A stretch of DNA of 22,491 bases from Priapulus caudatus (GCF_000485595.1 NW_014577555.1:2501-24991); one strand, 5' to 3'; counted from the first letter of the stretch, positions 1-10,894 are shown. Notes: generated by a model not told the origin, from the sequence alone. Numbers and translations: made by a program.

Positions 1-52
1 GCAGCAGTAGAAGAAACAGTCGCAGCAACAGCAACAGCAGCAGCAACATTGG
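1..52 (+). repeat. CAG/CAA trinucleotide tract at the window edge
   Basis: Interrupted GCAGCAGCAACAGCAACAG-type sequence, cut by the window start. It could be poly-Gln coding or simple repeat; no splice or start signal resolves this. Confidence 0.6.
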
Positions 53-430
53 TCTAATGAGTGCGTGCGTGTGTATTGTGTAATAGCGTATCTAGTAGTA
101 GCTACAACACTAGTCCACTCCAAAGTGTTAGACACTTGTGTATTCATTACTGCAATGAAATCGTACCATACATCGAAACCAACAATTATGGTGTGAGTGA
201 ATTCTTTCATTGCCAGTCTTCAGTGAAATAGCGCATGGTTAGGGTGGGGTGGGGAAGGAGAATGCAGAGGAAGCTAACCACCACCTTCATTACAATCAGG
301 GGTTTGCTCTTTAGGGAGCTCAACTTTAGAGAGCAATCAGAAGAATGTGAATCATCATCGGCAGCGATTCATATCGCTTCTATGAACCACACATTCATCT
401 GCCTCTCACGTTTGTAAATCATACCTACTG
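53..430. other. No recognisable feature
   Basis: Complex sequence without repeats or convincing coding frame. Confidence 0.6.
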
Positions 431-509
431 CTATCTCTCTCTCTCTCCCCCTCTCCCTCCCTCCTTCCCCATCTCTCTCCCTCTCCCCCTCCCTCTCCTC
501 TCTGTCTCT
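431..509 (+). repeat. Polypyrimidine (CT)n/(CCCT)n tract
   Basis: Almost pure C/T over ~79 bp. Confidence 0.95.
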
Positions 510-787
510 AACAAACGCACGTTACAGACAGAAACACAAGTAGGGGACGCGGCCGGATGCATGGACCTATCGCTAACCGCGGTGTAGCATGTATTATTTA
601 TGTCCGCTGACAAGCAACGACGGTGTGTGAGCGGAGACAGGCAGCAGCCTGCCAGCCAGCCTATTGACAGCCCCGTGTGTGTGTTTACATGCTCACTCTC
701 CGCCAGCGTGGTGATGCAAGCGAGCGGCTAGAGAAACACTCGAGGAATTCCATTCATCGAGAGAGATCCGGGGAGTATGGCATCATC

Positions 788-880
788 CCGCCCCCGCACG
801 CGCACATACCACACCCCCGCACGCACGCACGCACGCACACACGTACCGCACCCCCGCGTGTACACGCACGCACACGCACC
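788..880 (+). repeat. (CGCA)n microsatellite
   Basis: CCGCACGCACGCAC repeats with CACACG interruptions. A shorter CGCACACACACACG block follows at 994-1021. Confidence 0.9.
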
Positions 881-1213
881 CTGGCATCAGGATAGATTCA
901 CTTCCACTCGCTATGGCTGCCGGACCATAGTCTTATTATTATACCATTACCTAAGTACCATAAACAAGCAGAGTGAACGTACTAAGTGTACTGACACGCG
1001 CACACACACACGTACGCACAGTACAAGTATCTGCCATTTCGCCAGTGGGTCAACGCACAGGTACGTTATCTTAGACACTGATATATGGGCCTTCTATGTA
1101 GGTTTTGTGTACTGACCACAACCCAGCAGTATATCAAATAGAGCATGAGCAATTGCTAAGACCATACTAAGTCTTAAATTACTAAAATTGAATTTAAATA
1201 AGCGAGTGGATTA

Positions 1214-1517
1214 TGAATGAATGAATGAGTGAGTGAGTGAATGAGTGGGTGAGTGAGTGAGTGACTGAGTGAGTGAGCGAGCGAGTGAGTGAGTGAGTGA
1301 GTGAGTGAGTGAGTGAGTGAGTGAGTGAGTGAGTGAGTGAGTGAGTGAGTCAGTCTGTGCTTGAGTGAGTGAGTGCTTGAGTGAGTGAGTGAGTGAGTGA
1401 GTGAGTGAGTGAGTGAGTGAGTGAGTGAGTGAGTGAGTGAGTGAGTGAGTGAGTGAGCGAGCAAGCGTGTACATACGTGTGTGAGTGGGTATGTGCGTGC
1501 GTGCGTGCGTGCGTGCA
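1214..1517 (+). repeat. (GAGT)n tetranucleotide microsatellite with (GTGC)n tail
   Basis: About 250 bp of GAGT repeats (1214-~1465), interrupted by CAGTCTGTGCTTGAGT-type breaks near 1350-1378, followed by GTGTACATACGTG and (GTGC)n to 1517. The minus-strand open frames here are Leu-Thr-His-Ser repeats and not genes. Confidence 0.97.
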
Positions 1518-2120
1518 TTAGCAAGCGAGTGCACTAAGTACGTGGAGGCTGGGCGACGTGGGTGGAACGTCGCTCCAAGAAACGATCCCGTGCATTGCAC
1601 ATTGAGACCGTTCTCTGAACGACGGACCACACAAACAACACTGCATGTGAGCCTGTGACTCTGCAGCCTCTATTCCCAGACGGATCTTCTTCTAATGGAG
1701 CGCAAGTAGATTTCTGCGAGACCAATTAGGCCGTCGTGCCTTACACAGTATTGAATACACGGTATTGCCCAACAACAGCAGCAGCAGCACTCCACACGCA
1801 TTCCCTCGGCCGGTAGCGCGCTCGCATTACAAGCGCGTTTACTACGGAATGTCACATCACCCGGCTGCAGCTACTGATCGCGCCCACTGATAGTGCCGCC
1901 CGTCCGTCCGCCCGAGACTCAGCACCGGTTTACACAGGAAATCCGGATTTTCGCTAATTGCTATCCGGGATCCCGTTACTGTCGTCCTGCCGTGGAAAAT
2001 GTTTCATTGATGCGCGCGGTGGGACGGCGGAGGGGGGGGGTGTTGATTGGCGGAGAAGGCAACCAGAGTTCAGTGCAATCTTCGTAAGCGGTGCGGCGGT
2101 AGAGTGGGGGCAATAATAGC
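1518..2120. other. No recognisable gene
   Basis: GC-rich complex sequence with a small CAG run near 1780 and a G9-10 run near 2031. Short frames on both strands look random. Confidence 0.55.
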
Positions 2121-2262
2121 ACACGCAAGCACGCCGCACGCACGCACGCACGCACGCACACAACACACGTACGAACGCACGGGTAAAGACACGTCCGCAC
2201 ACGCATATACACAGGCGCGCACACACTCCCAGCACGTAGCACACGTACAGCATGCCACGTAA
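2121..2262 (+). repeat. (CGCA)n/(CACG)n microsatellite
   Basis: CGCACGCACGCACGCAC core, then degenerate ACACGTACG and GCACACG sequence. Cys/Val/Arg-rich minus-strand frames are artefacts of the repeat. Confidence 0.9.
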
Positions 2263-2489
2263 ATGATCACGATAACGGATTGTCATCCGTTAGATGCTCG
2301 TGTCTCATTTAGTAATTTCTGTAAGACGACACCATGATGTAATCAACGTTGCAACTTGCATGTGTGTTTTTTTTAAGTTCGTGTTGATAAAGGGTGTCCT
2401 GTATCTGTCTGTTTATGGCGCCTTCCCCATAATTCTGAGTCATCGCTATCAGTGGGAGAAAAAAAAGAGAGGGGATGATGGGAGGGATC

Positions 2490-2669
2490 TCCCCCCCCCT
2501 CTCTCTCTCTTTTGCCTTTTATTCATTCTCTCTCACTATATCTCCCTCGGAGTCCCTCTTCCTCTCTCTCTTTCTCTTTTACTTCTCATTTTCACTCTCT
2601 CGCGCGCGCTCTCTCTCGCTCTCTTACCCTTTTTCTCTCAATCTCTCATCCCCCCCCCTCTCTCGTCCT
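2490..2669 (+). repeat. Long polypyrimidine tract
   Basis: C/T-rich over ~180 bp, with C8 runs at both ends and a CGCGCGCGCT island near 2600. Confidence 0.9.
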
Positions 2670-3162
2670 ACTCATTAGGGGTCACCCTACAACACAGCAT
2701 CCGGATGGTAGTCGGCGGCTGGTTGGTGAGTGATGATAGGGAGGGTACGTAATAGCTATGACGTACTGCCATGACGCATCCACGCGTGCTCCCCCGCTCT
2801 CCCTCTCCAGTATCGGCTACCTCTGCCCGATACATACCTATCAAGTCAGCGAACACGCAACAGCAACGCGTGAGTAGGTGGGGGGAGGGCGGATGCAGAT
2901 CTTGGGAGCTGGCGAGAGAGGATGCACTAGCAGCTGCTGCTCTACACTGCACCATCCTGTCTGCCGCAAGACACACGAGAGAGATTAAATCACAACGACA
3001 GTTGTCAACGTCATTTCTAAAACGTTTCCGATTCCAGCCAGTTTGATATTAGATATCTGCGAGCGTGACTGACTAAGTAAATGCAAACGCCAAACCGAAA
3101 CTCGTTCCGATGTTTCATAGTACATAGATAAATATCTCAATCGTGGTGATTCATGGTCAATC
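2670..3162. other. No recognisable gene
   Basis: Overlapping ~90-100 codon frames on both strands (2668-3046) are low in complexity and match no family I know. Confidence 0.5.
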
Positions 3163-3389
3163 GTGCTATTTATAGAATTGTGAATAAAATTCCATATGGC
3201 CCAACATAGAAATCACAATCACGGTACATATCAAACAGTGCGTCATCTACAGAATTATCAATACAATGCCATATGGCAGTAGATGAAGGCATAATCATAA
3301 TTCATACTCAACAGAGCGATATCTATTGAATTACAAACAAAACTTCAGGTGACTATCCATATATTATTATAAGCACTTCAATCAAACAT
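3163..3389. repeat. Diverged 76-bp tandem repeat, three units
   Basis: Units start at 3163, 3238 and 3314 with periods of 75 and 76 bp. Each opens GWGCNNYATCTA-type sequence, then AGAATT, AATAMAATKCCATATGGC in the first two units, and closes near TCAAACA/CTCAACA. Divergence is high, so the array is old. Confidence 0.7.
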
Positions 3390-3795
3390 GATACACCAAC
3401 AAAGTTCACACAAAAAAAAAAAATGCAGTGAACTCAAATATTTGCACACACACCCCCAAGATTCTCAGCCAATCGCGATCCGGTCGTCGAGTCACAAATA
3501 ATATGAGCTTTGCAGCGATGACGTCACATCTACATTACGTTATCGCGCTCACGTACCAGCAGTACCTGTTGCTTCTTACGAGTTATCACAACGCACCGAC
3601 GATGTGTACAGAGATCTACCCACGAGCAAATATTAGTTTTACTTGTTTATTAGCCAAACACGGCCGTATCGCGCCCCCACTATCAAATAACTAATAGATT
3701 CTCTTACAGAACAGGCTAAACTGATAACCGGGTTGGCACTACCAGCCACAAGATATGCAAACCTATATATATCTATCTCGCTCACGATCGCTCAT

Positions 3796-4010
3796 GCTCT
3801 CTCTCTCTCTCGCTCTCACTCTCTCTCATAGAAAGAGGGCGAGAGAAAGGAAGGAGAGTGCAAGAGAAAGATAGGGGTGGAGAGAGAGAGAGAGCGCGCG
3901 CACGAAAGAGAGAGAGAGATCGAGAGAGAGAGAGAGTGAGCGCGCGAAAGAAAAAGAGGGAGAGAGCGTGAGAGAAAGAAAGAGAGAGAGAACGAGAAAG
4001 AGAAAGATAT
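3796..4010 (+). repeat. Mirror/inverted (CT)n-(GA)n tract
   Basis: (CT)n on the plus strand (3796-3828) switches within a few bases to (GA)n (3830-~4010), so the two halves are mutually complementary. Confidence 0.95.
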
Positions 4011-4257
4011 AAACGGAGGGATCACGACTGTACTGCCATCTGCCACTGCCGCGTATGCCTGCCTAAAGCCTTGGAAATAAGCCTAAAAATCCAGCCAGTC
4101 TTAATTATGAAAAATGTTGACTCCAACTATACGACCTACAGTAAAATCCATAAAAATTCATCAGTCCTGCTCACAAGTTAGCGGTCTGGGAGACGGGGGC
4201 TGCTATTTCCAACACTTTCTGCCTGCCCGACCCCTGATTGCACCGGCTTATTGCAGT

Positions 4258-4667
4258 AGATAGTGCTGTGGATGAGCTTCCAATTAATCTCACGACTACA
4301 CTACTGATAGCTCTACCAATGTAGCCCCTTCGCCCCCACCCACTACAGGAAGTAGTAGTCCGCCTGTAGCACGAGCGAAGGGACCAAATCGGGGTGATAC
4401 TCCATTAAGACCCCCAATTTTAGTGTTTTCAACTTTAATGTCATTAATGGTCATAATAACATATATGTATATATATATATGGTCATATATTAGTTTGTGG
4501 TTTAATGTCAATTAGGTTAGGGTTAGGGTTAGGGTTAGGGTTAGGATTATCAATCATTAATCATTAATCATTAATGATATCAAAGTTGGGAACACTCCTA
4601 ATGGAGCGTTAGTACATCGGTAGAGCTCCACTAGTTAGACCTTGGAATTAGTCTCACGACTACACCG
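4258..4667. mobile_element. Composite inverted-repeat element with TTAGGG tract and tRNA-like ends
   Basis: Inverted ends are AGCTCTACCAATGTAG (4310-4325) and its near-complement TACATCGGTAGAGCT (~4612-4626). A second inverted pair lies inside: CTCCATTAA…CAACTTTAATGTCATTAATG (~4401-4449) against ~4560-4607. Outside both lies a direct repeat, ATTAATCTCACGACTACAC (~4284-4302) and ATTAGTCTCACGACTACAC (~4648-4666). The interior has a small hairpin (4325-4383), an AT tract and (TTAGGG)n. The sequence near 4607-4665 looks like a degraded tRNA-derived SINE head (A-box-like TAGTACATCGG, B-box-like stretch before CTCACG). Which repeats are target duplications is unclear. Confidence 0.55.
4512..4545 (+). 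repeat. Interstitial telomere-type repeat (TTAGGG)n
   Basis: About five TTAGGG units in one orientation, followed at 4551-4577 by three ATTAATC heptamers. It sits inside the inverted-repeat element at 4258-4667 and is not a chromosome end, because complex sequence continues on both sides. Confidence 0.9.
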
Positions 4668-4865
4668 AGAGCTCGCGCATATGCACGCACACGCACGCAC
4701 GCACGAACGCATCCATACATCCAGCAGCACGCGGGCAATCTCTTCCCACTTGTTAGATCCTTCTACACGGACTCCGCACGTCGCTGCGACTGACCGCCAC
4801 ACCATATCAATTTCGGACGACTTTAGTCTTTCGCAGTCTAGAGCCTCCTCACTCTGCCCATGATA

Positions 4866-4866
4866 G

Positions 4867-4911
<45 letters not shown>

Positions 4912-4930
4912 AGTACTACTACTAGCTTAT
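4866..4930 (+). repeat. (CTA)n trinucleotide microsatellite
   Basis: About 15 uninterrupted CTA/TAC units, then AAG and a shorter CTA run. A derivative TAGTACTTAGTACTGTAGTAG stretch follows to ~4958. Confidence 0.97.
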
Positions 4931-5195
4931 TGTCTACTTAGTACTTAGTACTGTAGTAGTCAGCTGCTACTAGCTTACGTAAACCACAGCCCTACGACCC
5001 TACCCCACAGCTGCAAACGATATTAGCGCCCCATCAACGACGTGATGAGAAACACTCGCGTAAACTACCGATGCCCCCCCACCTCCCGATCAACCAAAAA
5101 GGGGGACTCACTCTCTTAATCATCATTTATTCATTGTTTGTATGTCTAACTATAGACACAGATAATAAATGTCTGCGTTTGTTACTTCGTATTTC

Positions 5196-5198
<3 letters not shown>

Positions 5199-5248
<50 letters not shown>
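5199..5248 (+). repeat. (TAA)n trinucleotide microsatellite
   Basis: About 16 TAA units. The apparent poly-Asn frame reads through this repeat and is not a gene. Confidence 0.97.
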
Positions 5249-5340
5249 TACCATGCGCAATGATTACCACAACCAAAAAAATGCTCTTCAACAAACTCGT
5301 AACATCAGAGTAATATAGTCAATGTAAAACCTCTTTCTTC

Positions 5341-5395
5341 GGCCATGTGTGTGCACGCTACAAACAGAAGCTGTAGCGTGCCCAGGAACCTGGCC
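5341..5395. repeat. Imperfect hairpin with a perfect 10-bp stem
   Basis: GCACGCTACA (5353-5362) pairs with TGTAGCGTGC (5372-5381) around a 9-base loop. GGCCA (5341-5345) and TGGCC (5391-5395) pair further out. It is too short and asymmetric to be called an RNA gene. Confidence 0.6.
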
Positions 5396-5518
5396 AAGTT
5401 TTTCTTCCCCCAGTAGGTTGTTTGATCCTGCCTGCCCGCCTGCCTGCGCGTCACTTTAGTCTTACCTACACCTAAAACCTCTATACTCTCACTACTAAAA
5501 ATCAGCTACCGACTACGC

Positions 5519-5640
5519 ATGCGCGCGCGCACACACACAGAAACACGCACAGACACACGCACAAACACACACACACACACGCACGCACGCGCGCGCGCAT
5601 ACACACACGCACGCGTGCGCGCACACACATGCACGCACAC
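5519..5640 (+). repeat. (CG)n/(CA)n/(CGCA)n purine-pyrimidine alternating tract
   Basis: Alternating GCGCGC, ACACAC and CGCACG over ~120 bp, a classic Z-DNA-prone composition. A looser CA/CGCA block follows at 5848-5912. Confidence 0.92.
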
Positions 5641-6244
5641 CTTTCTTTATCAAAATCCCTTAAAATTGCCCCGAAACGGTGGTTCTGTAGTCAGTAGGTG
5701 TCCTGGTCGTTTCTTTTATATATAAGTATGTTTATTTAGGTTGTGTTATTCTTAACCTTATCTTGAACCTTATTTGCCAGTCAAGGTCTGAAACTTCCCC
5801 TTAAACTGAAGCCAAGAGACACAACAGATAGTTAAACTGTATCACATGCACTTACGCACACATGCACACTTATGCATACGCGCACGCACACAAGCACGCA
5901 CGCAGGCATACATTACCACGAATTGCAGTTCTTAATACTTTGCTCACACACGCACCAATGGTGAACACAGCCCAATAAGTGCATAATACACGCAACTTCT
6001 CTTATTGGTGCACAAGGAACCCGGAGATACCTGCACGTCTGCAAAGAACGGCACGCTGACTAGTGCTGTGGAATGTGTAGTAAGTATTTAAATTCATTCA
6101 TTCACTGAGTGACTAAGCTACCCACCTACACATACCGCTAGCATTTCCAAGATTTCTCTTATGAGTAAGGGATACCCCTGTTTCAGGGAAACACAGAAGG
6201 AAAGAAAAGCCAGGTCGGGCACGCAGCCAGAACGGCAGACAGAC

Positions 6245-6432
6245 ACGTAATTAACCTAGTAGGTAGGCAAGCAGGCAGGTAAACACTAAACAGGCAGGTA
6301 GTCAGATAAGGCATAGCAGGCAGGTAGGCAGATAATATATAACAGGTAGGTAGGCAGATAGTCATAAGTAGGCAGCTCAACAGCCAGCGAGGAAGGCAGG
6401 CAGGTAACTAGGTAAGCAGGCAGGCACACAGG
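6245..6432 (+). repeat. Diverged (CAGG)n/(TAGG)n repeat
   Basis: GGCAGGTAGGCAGGCAGG-type repeats with AGATA insertions. A second block of the same repeat lies at 6598-6638, after the CA repeat. Confidence 0.9.
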
Positions 6433-6493
6433 CAGCTAGACCAACAACCAGGTTCACTAATGATAGTTCAGGTTTACAGAAAAATCGTACAAT

Positions 6494-6512
6494 ACGCACA
6501 CACACACACGCA

Positions 6513-6562
<50 letters not shown>
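6494..6562 (+). repeat. (CA)n-(CGCA)n-(CA)n microsatellite
   Basis: CACACACACA, then CGCACGCACGCACGCAC, then a pure CA run. Confidence 0.97.
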
Positions 6563-6563
<1 letters not shown>

Positions 6564-6983
6564 TTTAACCCTGCCCCGAGCTATTATGGGTGCCGGGGCG
6601 GGCAGGCAGGTAAGGCAGGCTGGCAGGCAGGCAGCAGGTCGTTATGGCCATACACGTATTTAAGTAAACAATGTGACACACAGCAGGCCGCGAGTGTGTC
6701 ATGCAGTCAAGATCACAAGGCATGCGGAGACCGATCCCTTTTATACGCCAGCTTCCCTCCATCTGACATCAATCACAACACGACACACACGGCACGCGAC
6801 GCACGCACGCACGAACGAACACACCTTCGCTCTAGGGCAACGCCACGATACGCGTGTTGGACTTACTTGCCAAGCCCGTTTACTAATACACGCCACCGGA
6901 TGTGCGCACGCACGAGTTGAACGCTACTCGCATAAAACGATGAGAGGTCTGTGTTTAACATAACAGCGATAACAGCGCACAGC

Positions 6984-6985
<2 letters not shown>

Positions 6986-7023
<38 letters not shown>

Positions 7024-7136
7024 ATCTCTCTCTCTCTCTCTCCTTCTTCTCTCTCTCTCTCTCTCTCGCTCTCTCTCTCTTTCTCGCTCTCTCTCTCTCT
7101 CTCTCTCTCGCTCTCGCTCTCGCTCTCTCTTTCTCT
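6986..7136 (+). repeat. (CT)n microsatellite, ~150 bp
   Basis: Nearly pure CT with TTCT and CGCT interruptions. The Leu/Ser frame across it is spurious. Confidence 0.97.
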
Positions 7137-7229
7137 GTTATAACAAGAATCTTTCGTTAATGCTCTCGAAATGTACCGATTTTACACTGTAATTTCTACG
7201 AACAATGCCGCGGATCACGCGCGATGCCA

Positions 7230-7311
7230 TTACGTGTTGCATTTCGTTTTACATCACGTTGCACACGTTTTGCACGTTGATCACGTTTTGCAGGTTGCAT
7301 TTCACCTGCAT
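7230..7311 (+). repeat. Cryptic short repeat of TTGCA/CACGTT
   Basis: Loosely repeated CACGTTTTGCA, CACGTTGAT and GGTTGCATTTCAC words. The His/Val/Leu frame over it reads as low-complexity. Confidence 0.5.
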
Positions 7312-7496
7312 CTAAACTTGTGGGGAGTGGAAGGGCACCCAATACATGAGTAAGCTCATATCCTTAAATGGATGTATTACGCAGACACCTGCGGGCGCTT
7401 ATTCTTTACACTTCGCCTTATATCACATAGTCGTGGGCGTCAGCTTGCTATATACAGTCAAGCTTATATAATGGTCACTAAAGGGAAACTTAACGA

Positions 7497-7787
7497 GTGT
7501 CCTCTATAGTCTATAGTCAGGTATCTGTTTTATACATGTGGTTTCACTATTGAAGTGCCACTCGAAAGAAACCCCAACAGGTACTCTCTATAGACAGTTG
7601 TCCTGTTCTGTAGAGGTACTAGAGGTGGTTTCCTTGTATAACTGCCACACAAGAAAAGTACAAAGTGTCCTTTATAGACAGATGCCCTGTTCTGTAGAGG
7701 TGGTTTCCTTGTATAACTGCCACACAAGAGAAGTACAAAGTGCCCTTTATAGATAGGTGTCTGTTCCGTAGGTGACCACTCATACAG
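7497..7787. repeat. 75-84 bp minisatellite, about 3.5 units
   Basis: Units start at 7497, 7581, 7665 and 7740. Each begins with GTRYYCTYTATAG and continues TGTTCTGTAGAGG, GTGGTTTCCTTGTATAACTGCCA, CACAAGARAAGTACAAA. Unit 2 carries a 9-bp internal duplication (TAGAGGTAC/TAGAGGTGG). Units 2 and 3 are very similar and unit 1 is diverged. Open frames on both strands are by-products of the repeat. Confidence 0.85.
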
Positions 7788-8457
7788 GCATCGACTGTGC
7801 ACATGCTTTATATGGCACCTCGCGCAAGTCGTGGGCAAGTCGTCTACTATACAGCTCACACATACCGACAGCCTCGAAGAATTCGTGCGCACCACACTAT
7901 TCCAACGAGCACCTGTGAGTATGGAGGTGGCGGCGGTGGCGAACGCTGCGTCCCTGTTGCTATGACGGATGCAAGAGGGTCGCCGACAATATAATACCCT
8001 GAAAAATGTTTCGCCCACGCCGCAAACTATCGCGATTTTCTTTTCGCAGAAGGCATCTGTTCTCGCGGCGTTGTCCGAAAGCGCGATGTCTCGTCGCGAT
8101 AAAAGAGGCCCCCCTTCTCTCTCATGCGCGCAAGCGGATGGGGGGCGTGCGGAAAAGTTCTAGCACAATAAGCGCGAACACGCGGATTATTTGTCGTCGA
8201 AAAACGCCACGCCGCCACATCTATTAGACTCCGCTGTATGGTGGGAATTGTGAATGAATTCGGGCCGTGGTTTTACACGCCTCGCTCTCTCCTGAATGAA
8301 CCAAGCCGGCACAGTAATATCTGAATGAACGTGTATTACAGTAAGCGAGCTCTCAGCAGAACACAGTGCAATATATGGACCAGCAGGCAAAAATGGGTGC
8401 AAACTCATTTCATCGGACAGGACGGTCTGTGACCCAAAACGCCAAAAGCACCGCAAC
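7788..8457. other. No recognisable gene
   Basis: GC-rich complex sequence with short Arg-rich frames only. Confidence 0.5.
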
Positions 8458-8555
8458 TCAAACACACGCACATGCACACGTAAGCACCATACAGGCATAC
8501 AATCATGCACGCACACACATACACACTTGCACACACGCATACAAACACACAATCA
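8458..8555 (+). repeat. Degenerate (CA)n/(CGCA)n tract
   Basis: ACACACGCACATGCACACG-type sequence with CATACA interruptions. Confidence 0.85.
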
Positions 8556-8984
8556 TTTGTTCACAGACTCATTTCAGAAGTTCATTGTCACGAATCGTAT
8601 TCATTCGGCAATAACGCATAAATCATATGTGGCCTCAATTTCGTTTCCCTTGTACAAACACAGAAACGTGGTTTTTTGGAATGAGAAGAATTCCATACGG
8701 AGACCAAAGTAACCAAATATTTACCACTATTATTCATACAGAACATATTAGCGGAACAATTTCCTCTTTGGCAGATTAAATTCTTACCTATATAATCATG
8801 AATTAATGCCGTACTTCTACTTACTATTAATACATTTACATATGTATACATTATTACTTAATTACATATATTATTCCACTGCAAAAAGACAGGGCATCTG
8901 ATATTAGCAAACATTGGAAATTATTTCGCACACACACGCACGTGTATGCACAGACGAGAATTTACACACTGCACGTAGTTTGTA

Positions 8985-9081
8985 GCTCTCTCTCCCTCTC
9001 TCTCCTTCCCTCTCTCTCTCTCTCTCTCTCTCTTCTCGCACCCACGCACACAGAGAGAGAGAGTGTAAGAGAGAGAAGAGG
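8985..9081 (+). repeat. (CT)n followed by (GA)n
   Basis: CT tract 8985-9037 and GA tract 9052-9081 are separated by CGCACCCACGCACAC, giving potential for a CT/GA hairpin. This is the last long microsatellite before the quiet 9.1-15.6 kb domain. Confidence 0.95.
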
Positions 9082-10269
9082 AAATCTTGGTGTGGCACAT
9101 ACCCCCTACATTGTGCAAGCGTTCGGGCAAGTGCAATCACTGCAATAGAGCTAGCTTAAAATTAAATACAGGATAGACACCAGTAAAATTAAATGCTCCA
9201 CTCTTTGTGACCAGCATGAAATGAGTTTCCGCTCACTGGCCATTCTGGTGCGGCAGACTGTGACCAGTGAGTGAATGCCAGCTGCTTGCATATCCATACT
9301 GCTTTCCATGTGCTACGCACAGATAAAACAGCTCTCACACAAGACTTCGATAGGCATTTTACACACTGCAGGTCATGTCAAAGTTCACCCGTGCATCAAT
9401 TAAGAACTCAGGATGGTAATGATTCACAGACGATTGTTTTCCGCCTTTTTCTTAAAGGCTTGGGTAGCTTTAGTCAAATAGTGTGTGGTGTTTGATGATG
9501 CATAAAGTTCACCAATATATGTGAAAACGCTGTCTACTGTACAAACCCAATTCTACACCACATCATCGGCACATGCACAACAAAAACGTGTTTTACATTA
9601 TATATATATAGGTTTGTATAAATAAATATAAGACTGAAAAATGTTAATCAGGTAATAACTCCAAACTTTCCGTTGCAATACTAACGTGTCATTTGTATTA
9701 GGTCAATATAGTGTGTAAAATCTAATACTATTCACCATTGCGAAAAGTGAAAGTGAAAAGCTTTCAGAATGAGTTAAACACTACTTGTTATTATCCTTAA
9801 TCAATCAATGTTATCAAACACTGGGAGTGAAATAAGCAGCTAATCATGGCTATAAAAACTAGATACCTGCCACAAAATTTACATGCAAGCTGACAGTTAA
9901 GGGGGGAGTCAGTAAATTTCTTAATACCTAAATACACTAAATACACTAATACCTTAATACCTACATTAAACACAGTAATATTGTAAATTATTTCAGCATA
10001 AAATTTAAAGTAATAGAATCCAACTCATGTTTCATGAGTGACATAGCCTACTCATAGTTCCTGCATGGCACTGGCAGTGGAACACATAAACTACCTATAG
10101 GCTATATATATCACAAGCACAAATAATGATGTTGCTTACCATTTATGATTAAATAATTGATGTCAACAGAATAGACAGTCAACACCTTGTAATATTGCCA
10201 CTCCTTCATAGTTTACGTGTCAGCAAGAGACGGTGACATTAATTATTATGATTGATTGCTAGACACGGT
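9082..10269. other. AT-rich unique sequence without genes
   Basis: No long frame or long microsatellite. CTCACTGG (~9232) and CCAGTGAG (~9264) form an 8-bp inverted pair. A small TAATACCTAAATACAC repeat lies at ~9920-9970. Confidence 0.55.
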
Positions 10270-10385
10270 ACGTCGGTAGCACAGTGCCACAGTGGTCAGT
10301 GTAGTGGAAAAGACAACTCCAGCTACGCCAACTCACCAAGTTAGTCAACAATTCTAGTCCGATTCGCCACCGTTCCCTCGCACCT
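10270..10385 (+). repeat. Possible degraded tRNA-derived SINE head
   Basis: TAGCACAGTG…CAGTGGTCAGTG resembles a tRNA A box and TAGTCCGATTCGCC resembles a B box ~70 bp later. The spacing is long and no tail or target duplication is visible. Confidence 0.25.
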
Positions 10386-10860
10386 ATTATTGTGATTACC
10401 ATACTAATTGTTGCGCGCACAACGTAACAAATATTACTTGCGGTACAATAAACTTCATCGGCAACGAAAGATGTTTGCCGGTCGATTAAACTTGTAGTTG
10501 TAATACTTCGTTGCTAGTTTGTCGGCAAAGCGGCGATGGTTCACACACACGCGTCACCGAAAATCGGCCGCAAGATGACAGTGTTGACATCAACCAAATC
10601 TTACGAGTTTATGCACCTACGTCGCCATATTGTTACAATATATGCATATGCATATTCTGTGAGGACTACAATAATTTAATAATGACAACTTTACGTGCTT
10701 ACCTATCTTGATTTTTAAGCTCTCTTGCACTCGCACATCATCAACTCTCGCCGCCATGATGAACTCTGATAAAGTTTTGTCACGTGACATAAACTTTTTT
10801 CCGCCACAGATGTCAGCACCTCACAATGTTCATTCCATGGTTCATTCATGCATTCATATC

Positions 10861-10888
10861 AGGAGTCTAACAATATTGATAGACTCCT
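10861..10888. repeat. Short palindrome, AGGAGT family copy 1
   Basis: AGGAGTCTAACAAT meets ATTGATAGACTCCT back to back, a 28-bp near-perfect palindrome without a loop. It shares its arm with the palindrome at 11965-12026 and, more loosely, with the one at 11065-11154. Confidence 0.8.
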
Positions 10889-10894
10889 GTTCAT

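Noticed and set aside
1174-1630. Long Leu-Thr-His-Ser repeat protein on the minus strand
   Set aside because: It is a direct translation of the (GAGT)n microsatellite.
4512-4545. Chromosome end
   Set aside because: Only about five TTAGGG units, with complex sequence on both sides and inside a mobile-type element.
4607-4667. Functional tRNA gene
   Set aside because: A-box and B-box likeness only; the acceptor and anticodon stems do not pair, so it is at best a SINE relic.
5071-5313. Protein with a poly-Asn run
   Set aside because: The Asn run is the (TAA)n microsatellite and the flanks show no domain.
7497-7787. CRISPR array
   Set aside because: Repeats are ~75-84 bp without spacer structure in a eukaryotic genome; it is a minisatellite.
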